DNA from: Litomosoides sigmodontis
Lineage: Eukaryota; Nematoda; Chromadorea; Rhabditida; Onchocercidae
DNA: 64,000 nt
NCBI GenBank assembly: GCA_963070105.1
Contig: OY718805.1
Coordinates: forward strand, 2,927,501-2,991,500
Direction: 5' to 3'
Position 1 is the stretch's first letter. Every line of letters begins with the position of its first letter. Both the position numbers and the translations under genes were made by a program. Shown piece after piece: positions 38,511 to 53,200 of this stretch. Under the pieces are notes generated by a model. It ran no database searches, had not been told where the DNA came from, and worked only from the letters and a program-made list of their open reading frames with translations.

Positions 38511-41500
38511 ATGGCAAAAATGAGTAATAAACCATTGTACGGCGTAGCAGATTTCTCCAGTGATAGTAAGCTTTTTTTTTTAATAATCTACCTTTGCTTT
38601 TGCAATGTTTAGAAAACTATTCGTCTCCATTACTATTCCAATCTTAAATTTGAATTACATTTCTCATATTTTAAGTAACGGACAAAGAAGAAACGGAAGC
38701 TTAATTGTATTGATTTTTATACATAACATTTCAGTGATTCGATATTTGATATGTTATAGTTCAAGTTGTCCTAAAGCGATTTAATCCTTTAAAAGAAAGT
38801 TTACCTATAGTCTTTTAACAGAAAGTATGAATGATGCATAGTGAACTTATTCAAAATTTCAGTACGATGGTTAGTACGATGACTTGTCTAATTAATATGA
38901 GTTTAAATCAGTCAATGCTTATTCAATATTTAGATGCCGAGAAGTAGGCATGAGACGAAATTTTTGACGTTGTTAGAGGATAAGTTCGGTGCACAGTTGT
39001 ACTTTCAACAATAATAAAGGACAATGGATCATAAAGCGGATATAGGGTCCAAATAGTTCTCATAATAGAGGGACATGGTTTTCCCCTTTTAGCATAGTGA
39101 CTCAGGCCGTATACTAAGATGCAGCAACATTGATATGAGACAATTAGTGATGAGTTCAGCAACAATGCTAATAACCTTTATAACATCTCACTGCCAATCT
39201 TAAAATTACTCGCAAATTTCGAACACTTTTAACTTCGTAAATTATGAGCAGTTATACAAAAGTTTAAATTTTCTTCAAAAAATTCTGCTCTTTTCTTTCA
39301 GCTTTGCTCTTCGGTGGGATTATTGCCCCTGTTGTGTTGAAATACAAATCGATGACCACCGTCATTCCAGCATCTGTGAAACTTATCCTTTATCGTCCAT
39401 TTTTTGTCTTTCCTCTCCCCGTCCGAATTTTACCGAATTTTATCTGTAGGAGAATGCAGTCTTTTGTACTGCATTAACTTTGCAATTCCGTTTATGAATC
39501 AAATTTGGCTTAGTCTGGCAGAAATGGCAAGGCGGTCAACAGTTCCAGCCACTCCTGTTTTAAGTGTCAGCCTCAGCTATTTTACTTGCTAGAAATGCTA
39601 CGTCCCACAGCTTCGATTTTCTCATTCCCATTAAGCCCCTTATTTTTCCTGTTAACTTTGCCTCTGATGTTGGGAAGCAGCTGCATCTGAAAGTCGCCAA
39701 TTGTTTATCACTCTGATTTCTCTTAATCTTACTGTTGATTGGCATTATCATGCCAACAATATCTTCCTCGAACCTTAAACTCTGAAACGCACTACATAAC
39801 CAAAAGAAGATTAAAAATGCAGTCTTTGCCCACCTGTAGATGAAGATGATTCTTCAAATCCGTCCAGCAGTGATACGGCATCAAGTACCAAATCGTCACC
39901 AGAGAATACAGGTGAACATGCTAGCGATGACAGTTACGACACAGTCAAGCAGAATAATTCTGAATCTACTAAAAAAAACCGTAGAGGCAATAATGGATAT
40001 TGTTCAGCACGAGTTGTCAGTAATGATGGTACCATCACCGTTGGGGAAGGTCATTCTGTTCATTTGAATGAGGGCGATGTGGATTTGGATCTCGTTGTGC
40101 GGGATGAATGCAACGAAGCGCATGGTTTTTTTTTATTTTTACACCGCATTTAGCCTAGTCTTAAACGCAATACACAGATGTGATATTCATAGTGTTGGGT
40201 CTTTCCGAATGAATTTCTTGTATTATGCTGCACCATTATGATGATTCAGTAGAATTCTTGGGGAATATTTCTCATGTACCATAAGTAGTTCTAGTGTAGC
40301 ATGTGGCGGTTCTTTGAATTCTTTGAATTTTGCAGAACAGGCAATACAGCCATCTCTTTCTAACTCGGTACCTTTGATGAAAAAAGATACTTCGATGTAT
40401 AAAAGAGCACATTCGGTAGAATCATATAAATACAAGCGACCAGATGCAGTTGTTTGTGCAGGTGAATTATGGTTTTAAAAATAATATCAAATAGTAACCT
40501 TGCGTAGGCAGCTAATTTTATTCTTCCTCATTTTACTTAACCTTGCTGTGTGCATTTGCATTTACACATTGCTCTAATTTTAAAACTGACGTTAAACAGC
40601 ATGTTTCTGTTTAGAATCGGTCGAAATAGAATGTTTGATGCATCGCGCACAGTTCTTTTTGGCACGAGCTTGTGAAGAAAATATCAAGCTGGCGATGGAA
40701 ACATCATTATGGACAACCCATCCATTTATCGAAAAACTTCTGGCTGAGGCATATCGACGAGCTCCAGTTGTGATATTAGTTTTTCTTGCACGAAATGCCG
40801 ATCATTTTGCTGGTAATATATTGTACTTTAGATATAATTTATAAATCTGAATAGCTTCTAAAGGTCTGAACAACTTTTCTAAAGATAGGAAAGAGTAGGC
40901 ATTACCCAATACTTTTTTTTAATAGGTTTTGCACGAATGTGTTCAGAAGCCCTCTACACAAGTCAGCCAGCAATGAGATGGGTTGACTTTAAGGGCGGCG
41001 GTAATATCAAATTGCAATGGATTACAAAATGTCCGCTTGCAATTACCGCAAGTGATCATATTAAGAATCCATTCAACAAAGGTGTGTTTGTTTCGAATTC
41101 GTAAAACTGCTAAATAAACCAATTATTCTGATGAACGTATGCTAATTTATTAATTGATGCAGTCTTCTCGTACGTTCGTTATAAGAATTAAATCCCGATA
41201 GTTGGGACTATTCTGTCTTATTTTGGAATATTGTTAAATTGAAATTAGGGCTGTAGGATTTTTCAAGGACCAGTTGCTTTGTTTCGAATTTTCTGATCTG
41301 TAAAGTAAGGCATTGCTGTTGATGTTTATTTTGAAATTTTCAAATATTGCGTTTGATATCTGTACCGTTTTTTATATTTTCAGAAAAAGTGATATATGCT
41401 GCTGCAGATGGTTGCGAAATACAGCGTGCTGCAGGTCAGCAGCTTTGCAGTTTATTTCCGTTTGATGGTAGCGTTGACTTGAAAGCGTTGAAAGTGAAAA

Positions 41501-42781
41501 TTCAAGATAATTCACGAAAACTGCCTTCTCTATTGGAAACTGAAATATCTTATTTAGAATTCCGAAACGCAAAGAGGTAGTTTTTTGCAAACATTATGTT
41601 TCCTTTTGATGTCTTTGCACTTCTTTTATTCTTTCTTTAGAAGGAAGCCATGAATCAGATGATTTAAAGATCTTGACTGTTACCAATGCAGTCTTGCAAT
41701 TGTACCTCTTTTTCACTTTACACACTTGTCTTCGTTCGCTTTATATGCTTTAGAAATTTTGTTTAAACAATCAGATGCTGGTATATTTGAAGTTTTGCTG
41801 CATTTCGTTCATATATACGCCAAACTATGACTAAGATCTTGTGAACAGCAGTGTTTTTTGTTTGCTTAAAAGGGTAGCTGAAAATTATTATATGCATGTA
41901 TTATGTTGATACGAGCATCACAAGATGACTGAAGTATTTCACTTCTGTGTTTTTGAATGTTTCAGAAACTTGCCAATAAAGAAAACTTTGAAAGATTTGT
42001 TGAGTGAAGTACGGCCTCCTGCTCTGTTGCTTTCATCATGCAGACATGGTAGCCGTAACAGAAAGAACTGCGGGACAGAAAGATGCGTAAGCATTTAAAT
42101 TAATATCCAACAAAACTTTTCGGCAAGAAATGAATGTTATGTAACATGTCTTTTTTTCATAGAGTGCTTCCCGATTACTTCCCCTCATGGAAGTGGCGGT
42201 TTCATATCCTTCATGTAACAACGTTCGTTTATCCTCATCCTTGAGAAAACGTCGTGCATCACCAAAGAGGTTATCACCGGAACGTCGTTCGTCGATGCAT
42301 GGTCGTCGTCACCGTTCCAAATCATCCGAGTAAGTTTTCAGTTTTCTGCTGCATTTCGTTTCTTATTTGCTTTTCTGTATTTGCTTTTATTTCCAGTCGT
42401 GAGAAAAAGCATAGCTTGGAACGATCATCAGGGCACGAATGTGATTCGTATTCAACTCACAATTCGTCTAAAAATAATTGGTGTGAAAGTTCTCACGAAG
42501 AAAATGAACAACTCCGAAGGTAATGTTAACTGCTGTGATATGTTTCGAAAAAATAAGTTTAGAGGTCATAGCGGTGAAGAGCAGTTCCCACTTTATGAAT
42601 TTCGTGATAAAAATTTTTGTTTCTATTTCTTTAGGTTATAGAACATTTATTAGATCATTTTGAACACATTTCAACTGTAATGAATTTTGTTGTTTACTTT
42701 CTTCCTTATTTGTGTAGAAACCCTTAATTAAATTCCAAGTTTTATTGCAGATATTCAAATCACTATCGATATCGGTCGTGA
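38511..42781 (+). CDS. YTHDC1: YTHDC1-like m6A reader, YTH domain protein (10 exons, complete)
   Basis: YTH domains bind N6-methyladenosine in RNA; the YTHDC1 type is nuclear and acts in splicing and RNA export. Exons: 38511-38565, 39840-40124, 40336-40461, 40615-40812, 40926-41081, 41384-41576, 41966-42086, 42163-42329, 42397-42519, 42751-42781; every join is phase-consistent, 484 residues. The N-terminal part is Ser/Asp/Glu-rich. The YTH domain (about 162-325) reads AQFFLARACEENIKLAM, then Trp188 in SLWTTHPF, VVILVFLARNADHFAGFARM, Trp240 in MRWVDF, IKLQWITKCPL, DHIKNPFNK and QQLCSLFPFDGSVDL. The C-terminus is Arg/Ser-rich (RKRRASPKRLSPERRSS, RRHRSKSSDREKK). The ATG lies 20 bases after TTTTTTTACAG, consistent with a spliced-leader acceptor. 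Introns 4 and 5 interrupt the YTH domain. The alternative, a YTHDF-type protein, is unlikely given the RS-rich tail. Confidence 0.93.
38566..39839 (+). other. first intron of the YTH gene (1.27 kb)
   Basis: Much longer than the gene's other introns (about 76-390 bases). It contains a segment at 39300-39760 that is less AT-rich, with an acceptor TTTCTTTCAG at 39301 and open stretches on both strands (for example ALRWDYCPCCVEIQIDD, plus strand). This could be an alternative exon or the remains of an insertion; no family is recognised. Confidence 0.5.
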
Positions 42782-45714
<2,933 letters not shown>

Positions 45715-45992
45715 ATGGTGCATATTCCAGTAATGAATGAAGTAATACATAAAACTGTCGCTCTCAATGAATGTGTGAATGTGATGAAATTTGTCGACGC
45801 TCAATTTTGTAGCAATTCAATCAATGATTGTCCTCTTATCATGCCTTATGTAAGATCTTTTGTACTGCTTGGCTCATATGACGTTACTTTCGCTATTTCT
45901 AGGCTCACGACATTCCTTTCCGTATTGCTAGGCTTGTACGATGTTCAATATTCGATATTCATCCAGTTATTTCTACCTTAAAAATGCTTTGA
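45715..45992 (+). pseudogene. METTL15/RsmH-like methyltransferase N-terminal relic (2 exons)
   Basis: Two pieces, 45715-45849 and 45903-45992, join in phase 0 across a 53-base intron (GTAAGA ... CTATTTCTAG) and end in TGA, giving 74 residues. The order of motifs resembles the start of the RsmH/METTL15 rRNA N4-methylcytidine methyltransferases: HIPVMNEVIHK (family: HIPVM-x-NEV), KFVDAQF (family: VDATFG), then DCPLIMPYAHDIPFRIARLV and SIFDI where the family has the D-x-Dp-A motif and the F-s-d-l strand. The glycine-rich SAM loop (GxGGHS) is missing and nothing resembling the rest of the enzyme follows; a CCAT satellite begins 220 bases downstream. A truncated duplicate or relic is the best reading. 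A short unrelated gene is the alternative. Confidence 0.38.
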
Positions 45993-48900
45993 GTAAATAG
46001 GAAGAAGCTTACTTTCAATCTTTAATCACTGTTTTTGCAAATAAATTTTTGATTTTTTTTTTAGAAAAATTACGATGAAATTAATTTAGAAGTGGATAGG
46101 GTTAGAATTATCCGCAAGATTACTGTAATGGATATTATTTTTGATATTGTGTGGTGGTCGGCATGAGCAAACCAAATGACAAGGAAGCTGTTTCGATAAG
46201 TAAATGTAGCTCTACCAATCCCAGTCCATCCATCCATCCATCCACCTATCCATCCATTCATCCATCCACCTATCCATCCATCCATCCATCCACCTATCCA
46301 TTCATCCATCCATCCATCCACCTATCCATCCATCCATCCATCCACCTATCCATCCATCCATCCATCCATCCACCTACCCATCCATCCATCCATCCACCTA
46401 TCCATCCATCCATCCATCCACCTATCCATCCATCCATCTATCCATCCATCCATTCATCCATCAATCCATCCACCTATCCATCCATCTATCTGTACCTCTA
46501 TCTATTATCGATCCATCCACCTATCTATCTATCCGTAGTCTAACTGCTGTCCTATTTTCATTTACACTGGTCAGTGAATAATAAATTTCGCATCAATCTT
46601 TCTCTTTCCTTTCTTTTCTCTTACAATATATTTTAAACAATTTACTGTTACAAGTTGAAAGTACAAAATTCAAAACAAATGTTCATTTCAAATTTCGCAA
46701 ACTATTTTTAATATAATGATAATATATTATTATATTAAACTTTATCTGAAGTAAAACTAATTATCACTAATTTGAATTTCTCTTTCTATCTTTTTTTTTC
46801 TGCATAAAAATTTAACGGAGTAATAAATTTTTGTATTTAGAAAAAAATTAAAAAGAATGCTCTAAATATAGCGAAAAAAAATAAAACAAAAGAATTGAAG
46901 CACATAGAGAGGAGAAAGAGGAGGAAGAGGGAGAGAGAGAGAGAGAGAGAGAGGGAAGTAAGTTACGCTAAGGTGAAAAGAAGTGCAAGGTGAATGAGTA
47001 TAAATAGATAGAAATGGAAATTGTTGTTGGAGGGAATTGTCTCTTTTCCCCATTTCCAACAATTTTATTTATTTAGCAACAGAACAAACAGTTACTGTAA
47101 AAGCAACGAGTGGAAAAGAAATATTTCACTAATTTTCAATGTACTCATTTAATTACGAAGATAAATTTCACGTATTACGCCTACTTACGCCAATCTCTTC
47201 ATAAATTCAATTCTCTTTCTTTTTACTATCTTTTTTGATTTCAATAGCGATATCTCGGAGGTGTTCATTTAACAACCGTGTGTCTCATCAACTATTAAAC
47301 CGTGTAAGTGATATTTTAATGAAATAATAGCTTTTATTCTGACCGCAAATGCATGTATTAATTAGAATGTATAAGCTATTATCATCATCACGTAACAATA
47401 AATGAAGCAATTTCATTGCGTAAATCTATGGAAAATTTGAATTTTTGAATTTTGCACACGAATGAAGTATGCAAAATTTGAAATTTGCATACTTTTAATA
47501 CAGATATTATAAAGGAATATGTAAATATAGCATACTATTGATAATTACAAGAATATTTTTGCATTCCGATAAACACTAATGAGTAGTAGAGGAGTTAAAG
47601 CAGTGATGAAACGTCATATTAGCTAAATTTAATTTAGTTAATGTAAATACTAAATTTTATAATTTTCTTTCTTCTCCTTCTTTTCTTCTTGCAGTATTTG
47701 AAGTAGTAGTTGTTGTAGTTGTAGTCGTAGTAGTAGTAGCATCCATTGAGAGAACCATTTCAAATGTAACTCTAATGGGGCGAAGTAAAATGGAATGCAT
47801 TAAATTGTTAACTCTTTCCTTTGATGTTTAACCGCCGCCTTACCACACTGTTCAGTCCATTCTTTTGATCCATCCTTTTTTTTTCTTCGCTCTATCATTT
47901 TTTTTTTTTGCTAAACAATGAGAAATTGCAAAAAAATTTCAGAGTTGCTTGATTATGCGATCGTTCTCTGTGTTAGCGCTTGCTCTTTTTATCAAAATCA
48001 TTTTTTTTTTTACCAAAAAGCCTCATAAATTGTTGCTTTGTCCCTCTCACGGCTAGTGCTAGCTATGTATATGTGTACGTGAACTTCATAATGTCCTTTT
48101 AAAAATTGGAAAAAAAAAAGTGCTCGGTCTTTCCAAAAAAAATGCATCTCTTCAAAAACTAGCCGCTGTTCAAATTTTTGAAAAGAATTTATGGCTGTGT
48201 GTGTGTTTTTAATTTCTTAAAACCTCTTTAATGAATTCATTTCCTTATGATGTAACAAAAAAAAAGGTTAAATGAATAAATGAATTTGTTTTTTTTTTCT
48301 GCTTGTAAACAAAGAAACAAGAAGGAAAGGAAAAAGTGAAGACAATGCTATTATGACTTTTTTTTGCTTTTACTTTCACTTTCAATTTCATTTAACAGTA
48401 ATTTATTTATTTAAAAAAAAACAAAACAAAACACACACAAATTTAGCATAAAAATTTTGAAATTTTTACAACAAACAGTTGAAATTATTGTAAGCAAAAA
48501 ATTGCATTCATTTTATTCAAAGATTTTTGCCAAATGTTTATAATTATAAAATTGTTCAACTATCACTATATGTAATTTAAAATGTACAACCAGTGATTGC
48601 TTCAATAGGTGATTAATTCCAAAAGGAGAGAGGATTGAATTTTTGGCCATTCACTTTTTAGCAAATTTTTTTCCTCACAAACTTTAAATTCGCCTAAAAT
48701 TCATCAAACTAAAAAATTAAGAAAAATAAAAAATGATTGCAGTAATGATTTTTAGGTGTAATTTAGAAGGAAGAGAAAAGCAAAAAAAAAAAGATTTTAT
48801 TTGCCCAATTTTTCTCCAACATTTATGCATTTCTATTTGTCTGTTGCAATCCCACCTTGCTAGTTTTCATAGAGGAAAAAGTGTGAATTGAAATATTTTA

Positions 48901-49600
48901 CTTTTTCTTTTTTCATCCATCCATTTATTAATAAATAAAAAAAGAAAAGGAGAAATACCAATATACTTTGTTTTGTACGTTAAATAGTTATCTACAAATA
49001 TGCCTTCCCATTCTCTCTACCATTTATCGAACAGTTAAAATATTACTGTTTTTTTTTCCGCTCTGCTCTTTTCTTCCTTCCTTTCATTCCATCAGTGCTA
49101 AAAGGTCAGTGTGGTAAAAGGTTGTGGAGGTATGCGAGATAGGGTTCGCATAATTTATGTCCTAAGTCATAAGTCAAACTATGCAATCCATAAAAAAAAA
49201 AAAAAAACCTTTTACTATCGAATACCACGTGTTGTGGATCGACCATAAAAAATAAGAAAGAAAAAGAAGAAATTATTCTCGCAAATCTTGATAGAGCATT
49301 CATCCATACGACATAAATTTGAAATGGTTCTAGCCTTCCTTCTTTCTCTCTCTCTCTCTCACTCTCTCTTTCTCACCAAAAAAAAAGGTGTATTTTTTTT
49401 ATCGTCAAGCAATTTCTTATAATTTAATTAATTATTGTATGAGTTTGATGTATCGAGCAAATTCGATCGTTTTTATCATTTCATTTGCAATATTAATTTA
49501 ATCAATGATTGTTGAAATTCTCTTATTTGAAATTTAAAACTGTTGTAAGAGTGATTTAGCTTATATTTCATAATTAAGGTTTATTTTCTCCAATGAAATA
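45993..49600. other. repeat-rich and AT-rich intergenic DNA
   Basis: Contains the CCAT-family satellite (listed), (GA)n at 46929-46955, a TAG/TTG-type triplet run at 47700-47745 and CT-rich microsatellite at 49345-49375. A short signal-peptide-like open frame (MSLMYRANSIVFIISFAILI then stop) lies at 49439-49501 (+). No gene assembled. Confidence 0.5.
46213..46525 (+). repeat. CCAT satellite with higher-order CCACCTAT units
   Basis: Tetranucleotide CCAT array punctuated by CCACCTAT about every 20-28 bases, so the array has a second-order period. The tail degenerates into ATCT/CTAT. Because the unit rarely forms stop codons it gives a 130-codon Pro/Ser/Ile-rich frame on the plus strand and a Trp/Gly/Met-rich one on the minus strand, neither coding. 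Confidence 0.95.
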
Positions 49601-49687
49601 TAATAATTTTCAGCTCCTGGAAGAGATTATTGTGTGCACAATTAAGTTTGTAAGTAATGCAAAGGTATCGGTAGGTAATTGGTGCAG

Positions 49688-50280
49688 AGGAGTAAAGGAG
49701 TGATATTTTGCGGAAACTTCAAATATGCCGAAACATGTCCAGCCTATATTAAGGTATTAACTAATCATACTTTGTCATCTGATGTTGATTGTTTCAAATT
49801 TGGCTGACGAATTCATATTTAGCATAATATTGGGAAAATTATCAGTGAATAGTGCGATTTACCTGTGGAAAGTTACGGTATAACTTAACTGTTATTATCG
49901 TTATCAATTCAAGCACTTCACGCCAATACTGTATTCTAATTAGAAGAAATTACACAGCTATACTGATTTTACCTGAACTTCAATTTCAATTGAATTTTAC
50001 AAATTTTTCGACCATCGGTGCAACACATATTCATCAATTTTTTTTAAATAAATTAAATTTAAAATTATCCATAGAACATATGAACCTAAAAAAAAATATG
50101 CAGACGTTTAAATTTAACTTTTATACGATGTGCTATCAACTGCACAATACTGTAACATGCTATCGGAGAGCAAAAATTACATTAATAAAACCCATCAGTG
50201 ATGTTGTGCATAATATTATATCAGATCTAATTTACATAATAGTGCTTATTTTCGGATGCAAAAAAATTGTAAATAATTAA
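49688..50280 (+). CDS. divergent transthyretin-like (TTL) candidate, possibly decayed
   Basis: Two pieces suggest a nematode transthyretin-like secreted protein. Piece one, 49688-49753, follows an acceptor-like GGTGCAG and ends at a GTATTA donor: RSKGVIFCGNFKYAETCPAY, resembling the family's opening V-K-G-x-x-x-C strand. Piece two is the 3' half of a 142-codon open frame at 49852-50280, where FYTMCYQLHNTVTCYRRAKI resembles the family's IYH-x-C ... C-x-R-x-x-I strand pair. The open frame is longer than chance would readily give at this AT content. The middle of the domain cannot be assembled and the C-terminus is very hydrophobic, so this may be a pseudogene or a misreading. Confidence 0.28.
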
Positions 50281-53200
50281 TGCTTAGCATTATTTCAAAG
50301 CGCTTCTTCTTTGTGTAAAGGAAGTAGTTTTGAAAAAATTACCACTTTATTAATTAATTAAATTCAATCATCTTTTTCTTCTTCATCATTGCCGTGAATC
50401 ATATTACTCATTTTCCTTTCCACTGAGAACATTGTAAATTTAACGGAAAAAAAAGAAGCAAAATAGATCAACCGGATCAACAATCTCAAATCAAACAATT
50501 AAAAAAATTAAATTTTAAAAATTTTTTTGTAAAAATTTAAAATAATTATAATTAGGTGTAGAATTAATAGTAAATAAATACTTGGAAATATAATAAATAA
50601 TGAAAAAGAACAAGCATAAATATAATAATAAATAATGAAAATGGATAATTAGAAAGGTAATAAATAATGAAAACGAAAAGAATGATTGGGGATAGAATTA
50701 ATAATTATTAAATTTCCAATACCAATTCAAAACCATTACCCTGCTCTAACCTTTCCCAAACATCATTTTACTCTACTTGAAAGAGAGAAAGGAAGGAGAA
50801 AAAAAGGGAGAGAGAGAGAGAGAGAGTAGAATAAATTTCCTCAAAGCTATCATACCACACGTATCTTTCTCATCAACTTCACTTTTTCCACTTCCCTCCT
50901 CCTTTCTCTGTTCGATATAATTTATTTGAAAAATACTGTTCACCATGTGTGGTCCATTTCGTTTATCTGAGAAACTATAAAATAAAATAAAATATATTGG
51001 CTCACAAGGACAGACAATTCCAATTTCATTTCACTTCATTGTTCCACTCTTCTCAAACAAACCTACCGGAAAATCATTTCATCTATTCCCGCCGCCGTTG
51101 CCACCCCTTCCCTATCCTCCCTCACTCTCCTCCTCCACCACCACCACCACCACCTCCACCTCCACCTCTTTCATTATTTAGCACAAATGACGGCCGGATA
51201 CGGTAGCACTCATTTCCTCTAATTTTACATGTGTTACATCAATGATTTAGCCTGTACACTTGCGCATGGGTATGTGAACGTCAATGTAAACATGAAAATG
51301 TTTAATGGATGAATGAAAAATTCATTCTATCAATTTTTTCGTTTTTTCGTCACTCATAATTTGCATAGGAAAAAGTTGAAATTATTTGTAAAAGTGTTAA
51401 AATCAAAGGGAAAAAAAAATTTTGTTTTTCTCATTTCCGAGTATCATCTTTTTATGCTTTAACTTTTCGCGCTATTAACAAATAAATTTGTTGCTTTTTT
51501 TTGAAATAAATAAAAAAAAGTGTTGAAATATGCAAAAATATCTCACAGTGAAATTTTGGAGTGAATTTATGAAGTTCGTCATCAATAATTCGAGTAATAA
51601 TATCGTATCGCATATTTTCGTCATTCAATCAAAAAACCGTTCGTTCCCCTTTATTAGCCTTTTTTTTTGCGCAAAAAAAACGAAGCAAAATTTTTTTCTT
51701 CTTTTCCACTATTACTATTTCACCAAAAAATTTCAAGCAATGATAATTTCAATAAAATTCCTCATTTTTTCCACTCTTTCACTCTCTCTCTCTCTCTCTG
51801 TCTCTCTTCATTTCTTTCTCCTTCTCTCATCTTATCTTTTTTGATTAAATAACGATGAAAATTTATCCATTCCAATCGACAAATGCAATCGCGCAATCAT
51901 CAAGCGATCGTACAGTGACGGATCCTTTCACTCCTCAACCAACCATCTCATTACTTTTTTTGCTTCCCTCAATCTTCCATCCTTTTACGACCTCTCTCAA
52001 TTATCGTATTCCACGACTGTCTAACTTGACAGACAGAGAGACAGACACACACACACACTCATATTTATCCTTCAAAATTTTTTTTTTCATCCATTCTTTT
52101 CCAAAGATTCAATTGTTGTATTTTATATGTACGAGTAGTGCTACCAATGAAATTACAATTCGTAAAATGTTATTTTTCAATTTTTCCACGAAACGAAGAA
52201 AGAAAAAAAAGCACGAAAAAAACTTTGAGAGAGAATATATATTAAAATTACAATTAGTTTTTCGATTATATTTTTAGAAATTTTTTTTTGATTACAATTT
52301 TCTATTCATTTCTTTCGTTCTTTCTTTTCCTTTTTCTTTTTCTTTTTCCTGTTAGAAAGACTAATCATTAGACAAATAAATGTTTCATTGCTTTTTTCAT
52401 ATTTTCTCTCTTTTTTTTCCACTTGTCTTTTTTTCATTATAAAAAAAGGTGAGAGGACGCGCAAATCTTAGCATTTTAGCGTTTTTTTTCTCTCCCTCCC
52501 TCTCTCTCTCTCTCTCTGCCTCCTTTTTTTTTTACTTTTTTTACAATTTTTTTTTGACTGAGTGAGAAAAGGAAAAGAGATGAAATGACTTGAAAATATA
52601 AGTGTTCAAAAAGGTTTTTGCAGAATTGTTATCTTCAAAAAATTTTTTTCCTTTTTATGTGAGTCGTAAATTTCTCCATCAAAGAAATGGCCGGCATCCC
52701 GGAAATAATTTATGAGCTGAAGCCCTTTTCCACTTTATGCTACTACTACTAACCCTTTAACGAAATTACAAAAAAAAAAAGAAAAAGAAAAAGGAAAAAA
52801 GCAAAAATTCTTCTAAAATACTTTTGCATAATGAAGAAGCAAGATTGATACATTGTCATTAGAAACATTACTGTTCTCCACTTCCTTTTTTTCCCTCTAC
52901 TTCATTTAAATTTTCGCAATTTGCAGCACTGATCGAAAAATTTGACGGAAAAATTTACTTACATATTTAAATTAGCAAATTATTCACAATGTTAATTAAT
53001 TAATTCATTCCATTTTTTTTTGTGCAACTAATTGGATTGAAAGGATACGCGTAATACTTTTGAAGATAAGAATAAATAAAAAAAAAATATTGCTAAAATG
53101 TTAATTTTGTTTTTTTAAAAGAGGAATTACGATAGCATGCAATTAATGTTAGTAATTAAAAAATTTTTCACTTTCATAGGTTAGCTCTTATAGAATATTT

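Noticed and set aside
46151..46543. 130-codon plus-strand and 83-codon minus-strand open frames
   Set aside because: Both are products of the CCAT satellite, whose units rarely form stop codons. Their Pro/Ser/His and Trp/Gly/Met compositions come from the repeat.
51530..52277. Open frames of 104 and 140 codons (+)
   Set aside because: They run through pyrimidine tracts that lack stop codons; no splice structure or domain.
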